Origin: Sipunculus nudus
Taxonomy: Eukaryota > Annelida > Sipuncula > Golfingiida > Sipunculidae
NCBI GenBank assembly: GCA_026874595.1
Contig: CM049310.1
Coordinates: 78,859,056 to 78,923,055, forward strand
DNA: 64,000 bases
Reading direction: 5' to 3'
The notes under the pieces were generated by a model, which searched no databases, was not told where the DNA came from, and saw nothing but the letters and a program-made list of their open reading frames with translations. Below, piece by piece: positions 48,901 through 59,394 of this stretch; the first letter of the stretch is position 1; the number at the start of each line of letters is the position of its first letter. A program made the position numbers and the translations under genes.

Positions 48901-50684
48901 AGTACACAGGTTTAGGCACAAAAGTATAGCCTGAATCACTCTCATGATCAAGTTCAAATCACTAAACTGTACAAAGTCATAAGAACTTTTGTGTGGTGTA
49001 CATATTTCTGTACTAAATCTAAATGTGCTACCATGACTGAGTACAAATTATTGTCTGAAAAAGTGTGGTTCCTGCATAACAGTACAACACAAAGTGTGCT
49101 TCTACAAAGCACTGTACCTAGTACTCTACTTCTCTTTAGCATAAAACAATCATGAATAGGTACATGTACGAAGAAACACTGGGGCTTCACGAAGTAAACT
49201 GCACTAATGCAGCAAGTACACAGGATCATTTATGGTTTGGCCTAAAAAGCTACTCAGAATAAGTATACATTGCATCTTACTAAAAAGCGAAATGTAATCT
49301 GTGACTGAGACATTTCACTATGCTAAGCTATTCACTGTGTCTTAGCATATAACACTGCAGTGTACTTAGCTTGAAAAAAAGAATTATTGTTGAGTAGTAC
49401 ATAGCAATGTGCTGAGTAGGATTTGATGCTGAATTTTTAGCTAGCATAGTGCGTTATTATACAGCATAAAGTCTAGCTAGACATGTAGCCATATTTGGCA
49501 GATATCTTTCTTACCTCTTTTCAGTAGAGTCCAGTGGCTGTGTGACCATGGCCCGGGTCTGTATTTTTGGCAGGACTTCAGTATCCATCTTGTGATCTAT
49601 CCAGGGGTCACAAAGTCCAACTGCCGTGTGGCGTGTTCCATGGTCGTGCCTTACCTCCTCAGGCTGAGGGAATATAGATTTAATATAAGGTAATTCAATA
49701 TAAATTAGATTAATGAGCTGTACAACCAAACATACAAGTGATGTGTATATATCCGCATTCTTGACACAGGAATAAATGGCCTCAGTGTGTAATGTAGGAT
49801 TATATGATGAGAAAAAAAGTATGACATGTGAATATTAAAAGCCTTATATATTCTAGTGTATGGTACCCCAGCATCCGTTTAACAAATAGGCTGCCCTATC
49901 AAGGTAGCCAATCAGAATAATTTTCCATCTTTCTCAAATTCAGTTGACAGATTAGGGTGAGCGCAGATCAAGTTTAGTAGCTGCAGCCACCCCTCTATCT
50001 CTTTAGTGAAGCACTCACCCATGGACTGGCGAGCATGTTTCAGCATTATAATGACAACCATTTCTAAATTTGGAACTTTTCTGGCCATTTTGGTAATTAA
50101 AAACTAAACTGTTGTGTTAATTATTGTGTTCCAATTGGTGGGGGAAATCATAAACTACTGGTATAACTGGATGGGTTGCAGGATTATCTAGTAGTTGCAC
50201 CATTTAGTCATCATTATATCAGGCCAGTAAATGTATTGTGTATTGTGATGATCAAACAAGATTATTAGACTTACCAGATCTATGAGGTACTCTGCTGTGT
50301 GGACATTATAGTAGGGCTCCAACGTGTTGAAGATGAAAGGGGTATGTTCCTTCCTGTGTTGAAAAAAAAAATGATATTTTATCCTTCAGTGTTAATGTTT
50401 TATTGAAATATGCTAAAAGCAAGTCCAGTACATGTACTTTAAAATATATCATTACCACTGTTCTGTGGAGGCCTAAAGCAAATGGAAGAGAATGACAAAT
50501 GCCTAGAGGTACACATTTCAATTTTTAAGTACAATGAATATGAAACTCTTCCTTGGGAACAGGAAAATTGGTCTGGGCATTTAAAACAGACTTTTATGCC
50601 TTGACTGCATAAAAGATACATGGACCGTAAATTATGTTAAACTTCACTCAATACAATTGATTTCTTTCTTTAATCTGTCAATTG

Positions 50685-50740
<56 letters not shown>

Positions 50741-53700
50741 TTAGGTAACTTAACTTGGAGTAAATTAATTTTATATCAGCAAACGGAGCTCAGCAATTGA
50801 ATAAAAATTGTTTTTCAGCACGTTCCTTTGCTATTGTGTCAATTGATATATGTTTAATACAAGTTATATCAGAAGTATGATATTTTCATATGATTGATTG
50901 ATTGATTAATGAAGTGCCACCTACTGGAAGCTATAATCAAATGAAAAATAGAGCAACTTACACTGGAGGTTTTTTAATTTTTGTGGCTTCTCTTTCAAGT
51001 GATTTCCTCAGTCTGCCAAGCTCTTCTTTAAAATACTGTTTCTTTTTCCCATCTCCTGCTTCTGTAAATGAAGGATGTTAGGAAAACCCAGTCTTACGTT
51101 AAATATTGAAGCGTTACCAGTAACATAGCCAATACAAATAGCTAAATGCATAAAATTCATTTGCAAAGCCTGAATATAGAACAAATGAACAAAAATAAAT
51201 ATGAAATTGTAGTATATCAGTACCGTTGTCGGTACCCGGATTTGTGTTTTCAACAATTGTCTGTATGCCATGACTATGCGCATGTGCGCTCTTACCGGAA
51301 GTAACTTCCGTCTGCCATCTTAATAAACGGGCTAAGCAGTCACGTTGGTTACCTTGTTCCTAATCAGGACATTAAAGATATAAAAGTGGCGACGAGTCGT
51401 GGATAAATAGTTAATCAATCGGTTAACGCAACAGACAGTGACACCACGCGCTAGTATGGCTTTCCTAGGAACGGTTGGAGAATACTCCCAAGGCCACGAA
51501 AGCTGGGAAACGTATATTGAAAGGTATGAACAGTTCATTCTTGCTAACGGCATTAGTGATGCAAAGAAAGTTCCCGTTTTGCTGTCAGTCATAGGATCAA
51601 AGACTTATAATTTGCTAAGAAGCTTAACAAGCCCAGATAAGCCAGCCACGAAGTCATATGCTCAAATTATAGAGATACTGGGGAATCATTTCACGCCTGA
51701 ACCGATTGTCATTGCGGAACGATACCGATTTTATAAATGCAACCAGGCTACTGATCAGCCCGTGAATAGCTATGTGGCTCAGCTGCGTCAGCTGACGGAA
51801 CACTGTAAGTTCGGTGCTTTCTTAAATGATGCACTTAGGGATAAATTTGTGTTAGGACTTCAGAGTGAGGCCATACAGAAACGGTTATTAACCGAGAAAG
51901 ACTTAACTTTTGATAAGGCCGTCGAGGTCGCTGTGGCCATGGAAGTTGCAGCACGTGATAGTAAAGAGCTCAGTCAGCAGCAGAATTCTGCTCTTGATGT
52001 ACATAGGCTTGGTGCACATAAACCACACAATAGAAATAGGTGCTGGAGATGCACAAGGTCAAACCATGGGCCAGATGATTGTTTTTATAAATCAGCAAAG
52101 TGCCGTGCTTGTGGGTTAATTGGACATATTCAAGCTTCAAAGTCATGTAAAGGACAGGTTACTGGCAGTAAGAAATTTCATGGTGCTAAAAAGATGACTA
52201 AAAAGAAACAGCCTGATGGTTCAGTGAAAAGTGTCGCAGAGTTAAGTCCGTCAACATCAGAGAGTGATGATGATAGTCTCTGTTTAAAAGCTATCAAGAG
52301 TAAACAAAAAAAGTGTCCACCAATAATGATTCCTGTAACCGTGGAAAACAAACCAGTAAATATGGAATTAGATACAGGCTCCACAGTGTCTATTATCTCC
52401 AAACAGTTGTACCAGGACTTGTTTCCAGATTTAAAACTGAGCAAGACTAGTGTTTCATTGAAAACATACACAGGGGAAGCTATCTTCCCAGTAGGAGTCC
52501 TGAGTGTTTCTGTTGAGTACAACAGACAGATCTATGACAATATGGAACTTTATGTGGTTGATCAGGATTCGACGCCCTTGTTCGGCCGTGCATGGCTAAC
52601 CTGTATCCAGCTGGACTGGCAATCAGTCAAGTTACTAAGAGAGAGCAGCAAACTAGACACAGTAATAAATGCTCACAAACAGCTATTTAAGAAAGAACTT
52701 GGTGAAATTAAAGAATGCAGGGCACACATTACTTTAAAAGAGGATTCTGTACCCAAATTCTGTAAGCCGCGTCCAGTAGCATACTCACTACGTGAAAAAG
52801 TAGAATCAGAACTTGACCGCTTGCAGAGAGATGGAATTATCTCACCTGTAGCTACTAGTGAGTGGGCCACACCCATAGTCCCAGTGGTCAAGAGGTCCGG
52901 TGATATACGTATATGTGGTGATTTTAAGGTCACGGTTAACCAGGCACTTAATGTTGACCAGTACCCTTTGCCAAAGGTTGAGGACATATTTGCCGGATTG
53001 GCAGGTGGTAATGCCTTTTCAAAGCTTGATCTAGCGCACGCGTATCAACAGATGGTGGTCGACGAAGACAGTCGAAAATATCTTTGTATTAACACTCATA
53101 AGGGATTATTTGTATATAATCGCCTTGCGTTTGGAATCGCGTCGGCACCAGCGATTTTCCAAAAGACTATGGAACAGATAGTACAAGGGTTACCTGGTGT
53201 CCAGGTATATCTAGATGATATACTCGTCACAGGTGTAAATGAAGATGAACATTTAGTGAATCTTGACAAACTGTTGACAAGACTGGAACAATTTGGATTG
53301 CGTATTAGACGTGATAAATGTGAATTCTTCCAGCCATCAGTTACCTATTTGGGTTACAAGATTGATGCTCAAGGGTTGCATGCGACCTCCGATAAAGTTC
53401 AAGCAATCCTTGATACCGAACCGCCAAAGTCAGTTGAGGAACTTCGCTCATTTCTAGGGCTACTTAACTATTATGGCAAATTCCTCCCAATGTTGTCTTC
53501 AGTGTTACAGCCGCTAAACTCTCTACTCAGCCCAAAAGTGAAATGGAATTGGTCTGAGGAATGTGACAGCGCTTTTGAAGAAGCCAAACAGCTGATGACA
53601 TCAAATCGTGTTTTGACACACTACGACCTTCACTTACCACTTACACTAGCTTGTGATGCGTCAAGTTACGGTGTAGGGGCCGTCATCTCTCATGTGTTGC

Positions 53701-56185
53701 CAGATGGTAAGGAAAAACCTATTGCGTTTGCTTCAAAGACACTCAATAAAGCTCAGCGTAACTATTCGCAAATAGAGAAAGAAGCCCTTGCAATTGTGTT
53801 CGGTGTGCGCAAGTTCTACCAATATCTCTATGGTCGTCGATTCACCCTGATAACAGACCATCGTCCATTAACATCTATATTTGGTCCTAAGAAGGCTGTG
53901 CCACCCATGGCAGCAGCACGTTTACAGAGATGGGCCTTGTTTTTATCAGGTTTCCAGTATGACATTGTCTATAAGAATACACATCTCCATGGAAACGCCG
54001 ATGGATTGTCGCGCTTGCCTTTGCGTCATATCCAGAGTAAAGATGGCAGTGATGCTGTTGATGTATATCTGCTTACTCAGATAAATCACAGTTTACCAGT
54101 CAACACGCAACAGATTCGGCAAGCAACTAGCAAACACCCTGTACTCGCCAGAGTACGTGACATGATAATGAACGGGTGGTCAAACAAATTCAAACAAGAC
54201 AGTCAGTTTTCACCATTTTATACCAGACAAGATGAGTTATCTGTACTGCAGGGATGCATATTGTGGGGAGTCCGTGTTGTGATACCTCCCAAACTGAGAG
54301 AAAATGTGCTAAATGAGTTACATGAGGGTCACCTCGGCATCGTAAAAATGAAAGGACTTGCCAGGAGCTTTGTATGGTGGCCGTCTTTAGATGCCGACAT
54401 TGAACAAATGACCAAGAGCTGTCAAAGTTGCAAGACAACTCAACATATGCCGCCATTATCGCCATTACATCCGTGGATTTGGCCATCTAGGCCATGGCAG
54501 CGCGTCCACATGGACTTTGCGGGGCCATTTCAAGGACACATGTATCTTGTCCTTGTCGACGCACACTCAAAATGGCCAGAAGTTATCATTATGGATAACA
54601 CTACTAGTGCTAATACAATTAATGTGCTAAGACAAGTTTTCAGCAGAACAGGCTTGCCAGAACAGCTTGTATCAGACAACGGGCCTCAGTTTTGTTCAGC
54701 AGAGTTTAAACAGTTTACTCTGTCCAATGGCATAAAACATGTTTTCTCAGCTCCGTATCATCCATCTACAAATGGACTCGCAGAGCGGTTCATCCAGACC
54801 ATGAAACAAGCTCTACGTGCTTCTCGATCACAGAACACACAAACAAGCTTAGATCGATTCCTCTTGGCCTATCGAAATTCCCCTCATACCACAACCAAGG
54901 AGAGTCCTGCTATGCTGTTTATGTGTCGACTGCTCAGATCCCGTCTTGATCTGATAAAACCTGATTTAGCTGCAGATGTTGCAGATCGCCAGGTCAAACA
55001 ACGATTGTCCACGGGTCCATCTTCGTTACGCCAGTTTGACCTTGGTGACACAGTCCTTGTGCGGAATTACCGGGGAGAAGATAAGTGGGTCCCTGGTACT
55101 GTTAAATCAAGGTCAGGACCTGTGTCATATTCAGTAGAGTTGCGCGATGGACCTGTTGTAAGAAGACACATTGAACAGATTGTGTCTGATCATCAACCCA
55201 GAGTGTTCGCACATGGTTCTAGCACGTCATGCAAGGACCATGCACCAACGGTTGTCTCCGCTGAGAACGTCAGTGTTAGTATGTTCGGAGAACCTCTACC
55301 GGATGCTACAGAACATTCCAGTGATAATTCAGATATTGATGTACATGTTCAGATTAATGCAACACCTAGTGGTGATAGTAATAATTCTGATGATACTGAA
55401 GTTCAAAGTTCTCATGTTGAATCTCCAAAGCGTAGGTACCCGCTAAGAGACCGAAAACCGCGTAAAATTGTGGACATGTAATTTGGTTAAGTTTTGAGTA
55501 TTTGATTTGGGTAGTTCATTGTTCAACTTGTATTCTTTCTGATTACTGGAATATCAAAGACACTGCTCCTGCGCTAAACAGACTGATTGGTACTTGTTTT
55601 TGTTTACATAATTAAGCCCGGAGGGGTGTAGTATATCAGTACCGTTGTCGGTACCCGGATTTGTGTTTTCAACAATTGTCTGTATGCCATGACTATGCGC
55701 ATGTGCGCTCTTACCGGAAGTAACTTCCGTCTGCCATCTTAATAAACGGGCTAAGCAGTCACGTTGGTTACCTTGTTCCTAATCAGGACATTAAAGATAT
55801 AAAAGAAATCATCCTTTTTGAGATGGTATTATTATGGAACACAAAATAAAATGAGTCCCAAACATTAATACAAAAGAAAAGCATGCAAGTGAAAATATTT
55901 ACTATAGTTTCTTTTCAATCTAAACTTTTTTCAATTGTTATTTAATGCAGATCTTTTCTTTTTTTCAGCTACAACCTAAAATTTCTTTAAAAAAATTTTT
56001 TGGCTTTATCTTTGAGTGTTTATGTCATGTTTCACACCATTACCTGACTGTGTTGCTGTTGTTGTATTATCATTAGGATTATTTCCTCCCTGCTCTTTAT
56101 TCTCTTGGTTCTTTTGTTCCTGGTCATTTCTTTGGTTTTTCTCTTCTTCTTCTTTTTTGTTGTCCTTCTGGTTTGGCTGTTTTTT
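39941..56185 (-). CDS. unrecognised multi-exon gene, seven linked exons (5' end unresolved)
   Basis: I do not recognise this protein. Exons (minus strand): 56185-56044, 51061-50962, 50353-50275, 49663-49515, 47526-47491, 42182-42048, 40238-39941. All have GT-AG borders and phases that fit, giving 312 codons and a TGA. Exon 1 of this set is a charged K/E/N/Q-rich linker. The next three carry KKKQYFKEELGRLRKSLERE, TPFIFNTLEPYYNVHTAEYL and RHTAVGLCDPWIDHKMDTE. Then comes a basic stretch (QKNDKKGKRPPREG), and the last exon reads NNEYKRTKQDFYRMELDKIE, DYHPISRPNMRAAYFAYLQN, NPGSRKAIYECMK and a tail with seven glutamines coded by CAG. No signal peptide, membrane segment or catalytic motif is visible. 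The set starts inside a frame without a secure ATG, so at least one upstream exon is missing. Small-protein, charged, aromatic-dotted composition would suit a structural protein, but that is only an impression. A full-length retrotransposon sits in its first listed intron. Confidence 0.8.
41283..41345 (+). mobile_element. tRNA-derived SINE-like fragment, copy A
   Basis: TAGCCTAGTGGTTAA fits a pol III A box, and the following TTAGAGCTAAAGCCC resembles the segment at 58705-58765. The B box is degenerate (GGATCATTC). Confidence 0.45.
41490..41910 (+). repeat. dispersed repeat family 4, copy B
   Basis: Copy of 10748-11010, with an internal duplication (CATATGGCATTGTCAGAAATG and again TTATGGCATTGTCAGAAATG about 120 bp on). 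It ends with a run of ACAAACA words and GCCGGCAATAAACATATAACC. It lies between the last two exons of the minus-strand gene. Confidence 0.75.
42183..47490. other. 5.3-kb intron of the minus-strand gene
   Basis: Apart from the TIR element at 44199-44784, I see AT-rich unique-looking DNA, a T/A-rich run near 43875 and no exon or RNA gene. The open frames listed by length (for example at 44246-44446 and 44629-44850) lie inside the TIR element or in AT-rich DNA. Confidence 0.5.
44199..44784. mobile_element. non-autonomous DNA transposon with ~40-bp inverted ends
   Basis: Left end AGCCCAAAACAGACTAATGC and right end (opposite strand) AGCCCAAAACAAACTAACGC are inverted repeats continuing for about 40 bp. 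Both ends are flanked by TAA (44196-44198 and 44785-44787), fitting the 3-bp target duplication of PIF/Harbinger elements. The 586-bp body has no transposase and more CpG (GCGCGCGTGAC, ACGCGCGTCAC) than its surroundings. Confidence 0.8.
47935..48800. repeat. 39-bp satellite, about 20 units
   Basis: Head-to-tail units of the type CTTGGAACACAGCCTGAAGC + ACTAGAGTAACTGATCAGG, with exact 39-bp steps at 48143, 48182, 48221, 48260 and 48299. Outer units are more diverged than the central ones. It lies in the intron between exons 49515 and 47526. Although 39 is a multiple of three, stop codons (TAA, TGA) occur in the units and no exon signals were seen. Confidence 0.95.
50687..50738. repeat. AT dinucleotide microsatellite
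   Basis: About 26 uninterrupted AT units in an intron of the minus-strand gene. Confidence 0.95.
51208..51386 (+). repeat. 5' LTR (179 bp)
   Basis: Begins TGTAGTATATCAG and ends ATATAAAAG; identical to 55627-55805 at every base compared. Contains NRF1-like ATGCGCATGTGCGC, paired ETS-like CCGGAAGT/AACTTCCG (51295-51310), a YY1-like GCCATCTT (51314-51321) and an AATAAA. It does not have the canonical CA end. Confidence 0.97.
51387..51404 (+). other. primer-binding site of the retrotransposon
   Basis: TGGCGACGAGTCGTGGAT directly follows the 5' LTR. It starts with TGG, as expected for pairing with the CCA end of a tRNA; the tRNA was not identified. Confidence 0.7.
51456..55481 (+). CDS. Gag-Pol polyprotein of a Ty3/Gypsy retrotransposon
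   Basis: Single uninterrupted frame of 1341 residues from the first ATG. The frame is open from a GTG 18 bp upstream, but ATG at 51456 fits better. Gag: residues 1-240, with zinc knuckles C196-C199-H204-C209 and a variant second one C216-C219-H224-C231 (seven-residue last step). Protease: active site D306-T-G-S. Reverse transcriptase: about 430-610, Y585-L-D-D box. RNase H: about 725-855, with D733, the EKEA acidic site near 774-776, D801 and D849. Integrase: H956-H959-C989-C992 zinc domain, catalytic D1020, D1074 and E1110 (exact D-D-35-E), GPVSYSV module at 1221-1227. The order PR-RT-RH-IN places it in Metaviridae, like the K02A2.6-type proteins widespread in invertebrates. No stop or frameshift separates gag from pol, so the products must come from proteolysis of one chain. 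Every key residue is present. Confidence 0.97.
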   Translation: MAFLGTVGEYSQGHESWETYIERYEQFILANGISDAKKVPVLLSVIGSKTYNLLRSLTSPDKPATKSYAQIIEILGNHFTPEPIVIAERYRFYKCNQATDQPVNSYVAQLRQLTEHCKFGAFLNDALRDKFVLGLQSEAIQKRLLTEKDLTFDKAVEVAVAMEVAARDSKELSQQQNSALDVHRLGAHKPHNRNRCWRCTRSNHGPDDCFYKSAKCRACGLIGHIQASKSCKGQVTGSKKFHGAKKMTKKKQPDGSVKSVAELSPSTSESDDDSLCLKAIKSKQKKCPPIMIPVTVENKPVNMELDTGSTVSIISKQLYQDLFPDLKLSKTSVSLKTYTGEAIFPVGVLSVSVEYNRQIYDNMELYVVDQDSTPLFGRAWLTCIQLDWQSVKLLRESSKLDTVINAHKQLFKKELGEIKECRAHITLKEDSVPKFCKPRPVAYSLREKVESELDRLQRDGIISPVATSEWATPIVPVVKRSGDIRICGDFKVTVNQALNVDQYPLPKVEDIFAGLAGGNAFSKLDLAHAYQQMVVDEDSRKYLCINTHKGLFVYNRLAFGIASAPAIFQKTMEQIVQGLPGVQVYLDDILVTGVNEDEHLVNLDKLLTRLEQFGLRIRRDKCEFFQPSVTYLGYKIDAQGLHATSDKVQAILDTEPPKSVEELRSFLGLLNYYGKFLPMLSSVLQPLNSLLSPKVKWNWSEECDSAFEEAKQLMTSNRVLTHYDLHLPLTLACDASSYGVGAVISHVLPDGKEKPIAFASKTLNKAQRNYSQIEKEALAIVFGVRKFYQYLYGRRFTLITDHRPLTSIFGPKKAVPPMAAARLQRWALFLSGFQYDIVYKNTHLHGNADGLSRLPLRHIQSKDGSDAVDVYLLTQINHSLPVNTQQIRQATSKHPVLARVRDMIMNGWSNKFKQDSQFSPFYTRQDELSVLQGCILWGVRVVIPPKLRENVLNELHEGHLGIVKMKGLARSFVWWPSLDADIEQMTKSCQSCKTTQHMPPLSPLHPWIWPSRPWQRVHMDFAGPFQGHMYLVLVDAHSKWPEVIIMDNTTSANTINVLRQVFSRTGLPEQLVSDNGPQFCSAEFKQFTLSNGIKHVFSAPYHPSTNGLAERFIQTMKQALRASRSQNTQTSLDRFLLAYRNSPHTTTKESPAMLFMCRLLRSRLDLIKPDLAADVADRQVKQRLSTGPSSLRQFDLGDTVLVRNYRGEDKWVPGTVKSRSGPVSYSVELRDGPVVRRHIEQIVSDHQPRVFAHGSSTSCKDHAPTVVSAENVSVSMFGEPLPDATEHSSDNSDIDVHVQINATPSGDSNNSDDTEVQSSHVESPKRRYPLRDRKPRKIVDM
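55620..55626 (+). other. polypurine tract of the retrotransposon
   Basis: GGAGGGG abuts the 3' LTR. It is short but in the exact position required for plus-strand priming. Confidence 0.65.
55627..55805 (+). repeat. 3' LTR (179 bp)
   Basis: Identical to the 5' LTR at 51208-51386. Followed by the AAAT target duplication at 55806-55809. Confidence 0.97.
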
Positions 56186-58704
56186 CTACAAGAAAATTTA
56201 ATTTTACTGTAAGATGTAGAGCTGTATTGTGAAATGCAATTCACCTGATGAACCGATCCACGATACGGCATGGCCATACACATATCAGTTTGTGAACATT
56301 CTGCCCAACATAATACACAGTGAATAATCACCTAATGACCGAACTGCATGCTGCTTAACATGTATAGATAATGTTAGTGTTAACTTTGGTGCCATACCAA
56401 TGTATCATCAGGCAAAAAAATTATGCTTCCAGTTACATAGACTTCTAAAATAGGGTAGATTTTTTTTTAGATTATTTTTTTTTTTACTTCTGTATTGTTC
56501 TGGATTCTAGGAGTAGCAGTTACATTTTGTGCCCTGCTAATGGTTTGACAGCGGGGCAGACAAAGCATCTACAATTTGCATTCTGAACACCTCAGCAGAT
56601 CGTTGCCAATCAGTCAAAAATTAATTTTGAAAATGCTTTGAGGTTTTCTAGGTTGGTCATAAAAAATAAAGGGTCGGCATCTAGAAATAGGGTCAGTTGG
56701 GAAACCGGAAGCAGAACATTTTTTTTGGCGGAAACATGGAATAAATCATATACCTGTATTTTGTTTGCCAGTGTGTTGCTTGTGCCCAGTAACAATGAGC
56801 ACACAGTAAATTACTAGGTACCAAATATTAGATAAATTGCAGTCTTGTAAGAGTTTTTCTTGATTATTATTTGCTTTATCTATAAGCATCTGTTAGCTTT
56901 ATGATTCATGAACTGAAGAAATTGAGGTAGTTTGTGCTGAAATTTTCTGTATAAATTGCAGATTCTCAAGAGTAAGATCTTCAACACAGCTTTCATAACA
57001 ATATGTCATGTTGCCACAAAATCCAATATCCAGAACCACTTCCATCAATGGGTATGCAGGGATCTTATACTTTTAAATTTTTGCCTTTCCAGCAGAAAGG
57101 CATTAAACCAGGTTTGCCTTTCCACAGAACCATTTGCCTTTCCATTTAAGATGCATCCTACCATCATATCTAAACTTTCAGTCACACTTTGCTGTGAAAA
57201 CCTGATTCTGCCATCTTACATGCCATCATACATGCACACTTGCATGCAAATACAACTGTGTGTTTTCAATAATGATACTGTTTTATCAGAAACAAGACTG
57301 CAAAAAAAGGAGGTCATTGCCTTAATGCCGGAAAGTGTAAGAAATTACAGACCATTTTTATAGGAAATGTGGGGTGTTGACAGAACACCACCCATAAAAT
57401 GTTTCATTTTTGTGTCATGTTTGTAACTAGTTATCAGCTACTTTTGAAGTAGGTGGTCACCTTTCCAATAGATTGAAACAAAATGAAAATTGACTTTCCA
57501 TGCACGTGTTTGCCTATCTCAGAATGGCAGAAAAGGCATTATTATGACCCCTGTGTATGTGAAGGCACTGATTCAGATAAATGTATGGTTGAAGGCCCTT
57601 TGACTGGCATCAGAACCAAAAGCCAGTCCACAGGGGATGAGGGGGGGGGGGGAGGGGGGGTGTAGGGGGGGGGGATCCAGACTTTTCCCCTTTTTCTCTA
57701 AAGCAAACTTTTTTAAGGGTTTCAGACAAAATTTTGTGGCCTGGACCCCCCCCCCTTTTTTTTGGGACCTGGGGATCTGTCTTCTTTAAAATATCAACTA
57801 GATTTAATTACAGGTATTAATAACAGAGTTTCACCTTGAATATTCAATTTCCTGTGGCTTATGTTCCCCTGACTATTTTCTCAACAAACATAATTACTTA
57901 TCAAGACCATGCAGGTTAAGGTGTTATATTTAGTTTATATTGTTGATAGTTAGGGTTTGTTGATACATATAATGTTTTTTTTTTTTTTTTGGTATACATG
58001 TTTTCCATTTTTTATGCATTAAAAATGCTCTGTGTAATGTGGATAACACACTTGTTATCAATTCAAGAACTTTACTTTGTGAAGGGTAGCTAATATATGT
58101 ACAGGCACACTTAGTGCTCACAAAAGACTTGTCAAAAGATCACTAAAATGAATTAGTCCTCTGAACCAGTTAGAAGATTAATTAATAACTGGTGTATGTA
58201 GGCTGCACATACCACTTTGTTATCTGTCTTTATCAATACCATTCAGGCTTTGAACAAGTGTCAACTTTAAGTAGCATCGCCTGCCTAACCCCCTAAATTA
58301 AAAATCAATCAAATGTCTAAAAATGAAATTTATTGAATTGAAATTAAAAAATTCAATTTTAAGTTATAGAGAAACATGATACTTTTGCTGTTACTGGTTG
58401 CTTTAAATTGTGTACCATTTAAAAATTTTAAATTTACGAAAATGTTAAAATTTCATATGAAAATGAATGTGAATTTCATTAACACATATACCATCAGAAA
58501 GAGCTCTGTACCAGATTTAAAATTATATATACATTTTGGGGTCTGAACTCTTTATATGCATTTGAAACAGCCTTTTGATTGATTTTTAAATTTGTTTTTC
58601 CCCTAGGGATGCTACCTTTAGTTAATAAGCTGGTCATACCTGCATGCTGGCTTTATAAAATAAATACAGAAGCAGTGATACTTTTAACCAGGATAATTCA
58701 TCGT

Positions 58705-58765
58705 AAGACAGCCCAGTGGTTAAGACCTTGGACTTAGAGCTGAAGGTCCTTGCTTTAAATCCTGC
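58705..58765 (+). mobile_element. tRNA-derived SINE-like fragment, copy B
   Basis: CAGCCCAGTGGTTAAGACC resembles a pol III A box, and GCTTTAAATCC resembles the B box GGTTCAAATCC, at tRNA-like spacing. Related to 41283-41345. Confidence 0.5.
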
Positions 58766-59394
58766 TGATGATAATTTACATAAAGATGGTGAAACGGCAC
58801 AATGAAGATATCTTACAAAGTATCCTATAATGTTAGAATATGCAAAAATGTAGTTTGACAGTACCTAGAGGACATGCACACATCTTGTTTAAATGGTAAT
58901 AGTAATAGAACAGCTGTAATTGACCCCATGTCTGCTAGAAACTTATGACATTAAATGTACTCATCTATATTTCTACAAGAACTTAGAAATCACTTACATT
59001 GATTTTATAAAAGCATGTTTAAGCATGTCTTTGTAACTATAATTTAACTATGAAAGTATGAAATAATGAAAAAAGAATCTAGCTGATTTCTATATTGAAC
59101 ACTTAAACTAAAGTAATAGGATCGAGATCAGACTGTTCTCAATATACACTAGGATTAATCTAACTAAAGAAATAGATAGTTACACAGGTCTACTTCAGCT
59201 GAGTTCAATTAAGTATTTTACCATAACTATAAAAATACATACCTGGTCCCTGGTTTTTATAAATGAATATACCACAGGTAATTAAATATTTCAGATCATT
59301 AACTGTTGATAAAAAATAAGTTCACATGAATTTTGAGTTACTCTTTTACTTCTTGAATGACTCTGCCCAGTTAAACAAGGGCACCGCAAATGGT

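Larger units (their letters stand above)
51204..55809 (+). mobile_element. intact Ty3/Gypsy LTR retrotransposon with target duplication
   Basis: Complete element 51208-55805 (4598 bp): LTR, primer-binding site, one gag-pol frame, purine tract, LTR. The flanking AAAT at 51204-51207 and 55806-55809 is the target-site duplication (a 5-bp GAAAT reading is possible if the LTR ends one base earlier). It is on the opposite strand to the gene it sits in, between exons 56044 and 51061. There is no envelope-like frame. The two LTRs are identical over 179 bp and the frame is unbroken, so the insertion is recent. Confidence 0.97.

Noticed and set aside
51438-51455. GTG start six codons upstream of the gag-pol ATG
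   Set aside because: A GTG start is not expected in an animal retrotransposon; the first ATG at 51456 gives all domains.
52178-52522. Minus-strand frames of 60-114 codons within the gag-pol region
   Set aside because: Shadows of the dense coding strand of the retrotransposon.
56956-57363. 135-codon plus-strand frame
   Set aside because: Low-complexity repeats (TTTGCCTTTCC, CATACATGCA words), no exon context and no recognisable motif.
59250-59310. Possible connecting exon (minus strand) between 60724 and 56185, with acceptor ATCAACAG and donor GTATGT
   Set aside because: In the phase required by the exon at 60724 it meets a TAA at once, and the peptide in the open phase is not protein-like.
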